DNA from: Methylosinus sp. Ce-a6
GTDB taxonomy: Bacteria; Pseudomonadota; Alphaproteobacteria; Rhizobiales; Beijerinckiaceae
Assembly (NCBI RefSeq): GCF_009811655.1
Contig: NZ_BGJX01000001.1
Location: forward strand, 124,001 to 188,000
DNA length: 64,000 bases
Direction: 5' to 3'
The translations under genes and the position numbers were made by a program. Positions 61,996-64,000 of the stretch are shown one piece after another. Each line of letters opens with the position of its first letter. Position 1 is the first letter of the stretch. The notes under the pieces are model-generated. The model saw only the letters and a list, made by a program, of their open reading frames with translations, was not told where the DNA came from and ran no database searches.

Positions 61996-63408
61996 ATGGC
62001 TGGCGAGAAGCATCGCTTTTCGATCAAAACCTTTCTCGAAGCGTCTATTTCGCGCGGCGCCTGCGCGGCCGTCCTGGTTCTGGCGGCGACTGTCGGCGCC
62101 ACGGCGGAGCCCAGCGTCTATCCGACCGGCACGACGATCTACGATCCGGCGCGCGCCTATAATTCCTACGTCCTCTTCGCCGGCGGCGACGATGTGACGA
62201 GGCTCGTCGACCTCACCGGCAAGGTCGTGCGCGAGTGGAAATATACGGGCCAGCCGGCCGCCTTCATCGATCCGGCGCTCGCGGGCGGCGCGCGCGGGCA
62301 TATCTTCATCACGCTGGAGAGCGAGGAGGGCAAGGGGACCGATCTCACCCCCGGGCGCGCCCGGACCCGCGTGCGCAAGACTGTCGGCGAGGTCGATTGG
62401 GACGGCAAGCCGGTGTGGAGCTTCGGGCCCGCGGCGCCGGGCGGCGTCGCGCGCCAGCATCACGACATTGCGCGCCTGCCCAACGGCAACACGCTGCTGC
62501 TCGCCAATGTCTCCTATCCGCTGCCCGGCTTCGCCGCGCCGCAAGTGCTGGACGACGTCGCCTATGAGGTGAATCCGGACGGCGAGATCGTCTGGACCTG
62601 GGCGGCCTCGGATCATCTCGACGAGATCGGCTTCACCGCCGATGAATTGAAGCTGATCAAGGGCTCGAAGAATCCGGATTATCTCCACGTCAATGATCTG
62701 AAGCCGCTCGGCCCCAATCATTGGTTCGACGAGGGCGACCAGCGCTTTGCCCCAGAAAATCTGATCTTCGACTCGCGCAACGGCAATTTCATCGCCATCA
62801 TCGACCGCAAGACGCGCAAGATCGTCTGGACGCTCGGGCCGCATTTCCCGCCGGTGTCCGAGGACGGATCGACGACGTCGCGCAAGGTTCCGCGGCCCGT
62901 CGATCAGATCTCCGGCCAGCACGACGCGCAGATCATTCCCAAGGGCCTGCCCGGCGCCGGCAATCTGCTCGTCTTCGACAATCAGGGCGAGGCAGGCTAT
63001 CCGCGCGCGTCCGTCTCTTTCACGGGCGGCTCGCGCGTGCTGGAGATCGATCCCGTCTCCAAGCAGATCGTCTGGCAATATACCGGCGCGAGCTCCGGCA
63101 ATCCCGGCTGGACCTTCCGCAGCACGCATATCAGCAATGCGCGCCGCCTGCCCAATGGCGACACTTTCATCGACGAAGGGCAGATCGGGCGGTTCTTCCA
63201 GGTGACGCCCGACGGCGACATCGTCTGGGAATATCTCAGCCCCTATCCGCGCCGCGGCAAGGACGCCGAGACCGGACGGCCGACGCTCAATTACAGCGTC
63301 TATCGCGCGCAGCCGGTTCCCTATGACTGGGCGCCGGAAGGGACTCCGCGTTCCGAGACGGCCGTCGCGCCGCCGGAGAACGGCGCCTTTCGGCTGACGT
63401 CCAAATAA
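61996..63408 (+). CDS. Secreted arylsulfotransferase-like beta-propeller protein
   Basis: ATG 61996 gives 470 residues with a basic N-terminus and a signal peptide (about 17-38, ACAAVLVLAATVGATA). The body has repeated propeller blades with D-x-x-G-x-(I/V)-V-W patterns: DLTGKVVREWKY, NPDGEIVWTWAA, DRKTRKIVWTLG, DPVSKQIVWQYTG and TPDGDIVWEYLS. HHDIARLPNGNTLLLAN matches the Arylsulfotran_2 family. ASST enzymes use a catalytic histidine to move sulfate between phenols in the periplasm; I cannot say whether this member is active. It precedes another secreted protein gene by 118 bases. Confidence 0.87.
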   Translation: MAGEKHRFSIKTFLEASISRGACAAVLVLAATVGATAEPSVYPTGTTIYDPARAYNSYVLFAGGDDVTRLVDLTGKVVREWKYTGQPAAFIDPALAGGARGHIFITLESEEGKGTDLTPGRARTRVRKTVGEVDWDGKPVWSFGPAAPGGVARQHHDIARLPNGNTLLLANVSYPLPGFAAPQVLDDVAYEVNPDGEIVWTWAASDHLDEIGFTADELKLIKGSKNPDYLHVNDLKPLGPNHWFDEGDQRFAPENLIFDSRNGNFIAIIDRKTRKIVWTLGPHFPPVSEDGSTTSRKVPRPVDQISGQHDAQIIPKGLPGAGNLLVFDNQGEAGYPRASVSFTGGSRVLEIDPVSKQIVWQYTGASSGNPGWTFRSTHISNARRLPNGDTFIDEGQIGRFFQVTPDGDIVWEYLSPYPRRGKDAETGRPTLNYSVYRAQPVPYDWAPEGTPRSETAVAPPENGAFRLTSK

Positions 63409-63526
63409 CGCCTTCGATCGGCGTGGCGGCGTGAGCGCCGCTTTCGCCCGGGGCTCCCCGAGCATCGGCGCGTCGCGACGCGCCGGCGACGAGCTGTCTC
63501 ACCTCAAAACGAAAGATGAGGTTCTC

Positions 63527-64000
63527 ATGTCGATACCCAGATTCAAGACGATCGCCGGCCTCGGACTGACCGCCTCGGTCATTGCGGGCGCGGCGCAGGC
63601 CGCCTCGCTGCAGGAGGCGGCGACACTCGCTTCCGCCGCCAGCGTCAAGACGCTGGAATTCGCGGGCTCCGGCCATTGGTATCAGTTCGGCCAGGCGCCG
63701 ATTCCGGGCGGCGATTGGCCGAAGTTCGACGTTTCCGCCTATAGCGCGGCGATCGACTTCGACAAAGCGGCCGAGCGCGTGCTGATCACGCGCTCGCAGA
63801 CGCCCGACGGCCGTCCGCGGCCGGCGCCCGTCGAGCAGAAGCTCGAATGGTCCATCCTCGGGGAGAAGGCCTGGAACGTCGCCACTCCGCAGGGCGCCGC
63901 TCCTGGCACCGCGCCGGTCGCGACGCCCGCGCCTGCCGCCGTCGACGAGCGCGTCGCCGAAATCTGGACGACGCCGCAGGGCTTCCTGAAGGCGGCGCTC
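63527..64000 (+). CDS. N-terminal part of a secreted protein, possibly MBL-fold hydrolase
   Basis: ATG 63527 has GAGG 6 bases upstream. The visible 158 residues begin with a signal peptide (about 1-26, ending AAQAASLQ). GSGHWYQFGQAP, WPKFDVSAYSAAIDFD and RPAPVEQKLEWSI follow, then a proline/alanine stretch and IWTTPQGFLKAAL. This region resembles the domain that precedes the metallo-beta-lactamase fold in a group of secreted hydrolases, but the HxHxDH zinc motif would lie beyond the window end, so the call cannot be confirmed here. Confidence 0.6.
   Translation, partial: MSIPRFKTIAGLGLTASVIAGAAQAASLQEAATLASAASVKTLEFAGSGHWYQFGQAPIPGGDWPKFDVSAYSAAIDFDKAAERVLITRSQTPDGRPRPAPVEQKLEWSILGEKAWNVATPQGAAPGTAPVATPAPAAVDERVAEIWTTPQGFLKAAL

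Overview
The window is GC-rich DNA from an alphaproteobacterium, most probably of the Hyphomicrobiales (Rhizobiales). Support comes from the rplU-rpmA-GNAT-obgE order, ftsY overlapping yciB, an HWE-type histidine kinase, an adrenodoxin-type ferredoxin near a type-2 FNR, an MlaE-F-D-lipoprotein operon, and dispersed palindromic repeats of the kind seen in this order. A methylotroph or methanotroph of the Methylocystaceae would fit the repeats and gene content, but no diagnostic C1 gene lies here, so that is only a guess. There is one tRNA (Lys, CTT), no rRNA and no CRISPR array.

Bases 1-14.2 kb are a surface-polysaccharide locus, almost all on the minus strand. In transcription order it encodes a CpsB-type PHP phosphatase, a Wza-like export lipoprotein, a Wzc-like co-polymerase with a fused tyrosine kinase, an anchored protein with a beta-sandwich tail, a NusG paralogue, a TviB/WecC-type UDP-sugar dehydrogenase, a GT4 glycosyltransferase, an FkbM-like protein, a decayed methyltransferase, a GT2 glycosyltransferase and an asparagine synthetase cut by the window edge. 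A ydcF-like gene runs the opposite way. A terminator-like hairpin lies behind the UDP-sugar dehydrogenase gene, downstream of the NusG paralogue. About 950 bases after the locus hold no convincing gene.

Bases 15-31 kb are mostly housekeeping and signalling: yciB-ftsY, an HWE kinase with its single-domain response regulator, a 51-residue secreted peptide with 19 consecutive histidines, acetoacetyl-CoA synthetase, acetoacetate decarboxylase, a LysR regulator, a GGDEF-EAL protein, a proline/alanine-rich membrane protein, and a patatin-3-hydroxybutyrate dehydrogenase operon. The aacS, adc and bdhA genes together indicate acetoacetate/3-hydroxybutyrate (PHB) turnover. A LexA-like S24 regulator follows, divergent from a DUF2946-like cysteine-containing protein.

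Bases 31-46 kb carry a small repeat protein, an O-methyltransferase, FNR and a [2Fe-2S] ferredoxin, the Mla-type lipid transport operon, a dipeptide-epimerase-like enzyme, an IS630 remnant beside an AT-rich FkbM gene (a small foreign patch), a LolA-like carrier, an unusual 382-residue protein with a possible ADP-ribosyltransferase-like end, and ftsK.

Bases 46-64 kb carry a tandem SDR pair divergent from an ArsR-like regulator with a palindromic operator between them, rplU-rpmA-GNAT-obgE, tRNA-Lys, a gene-poor stretch, another FkbM gene, a three-gene RND efflux operon with 4-base overlaps, ribA with a degenerate N-terminal domain, a secreted arylsulfotransferase-like protein and the start of another secreted protein. 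Long hairpin repeats sit exactly at the 3' ends of several genes.
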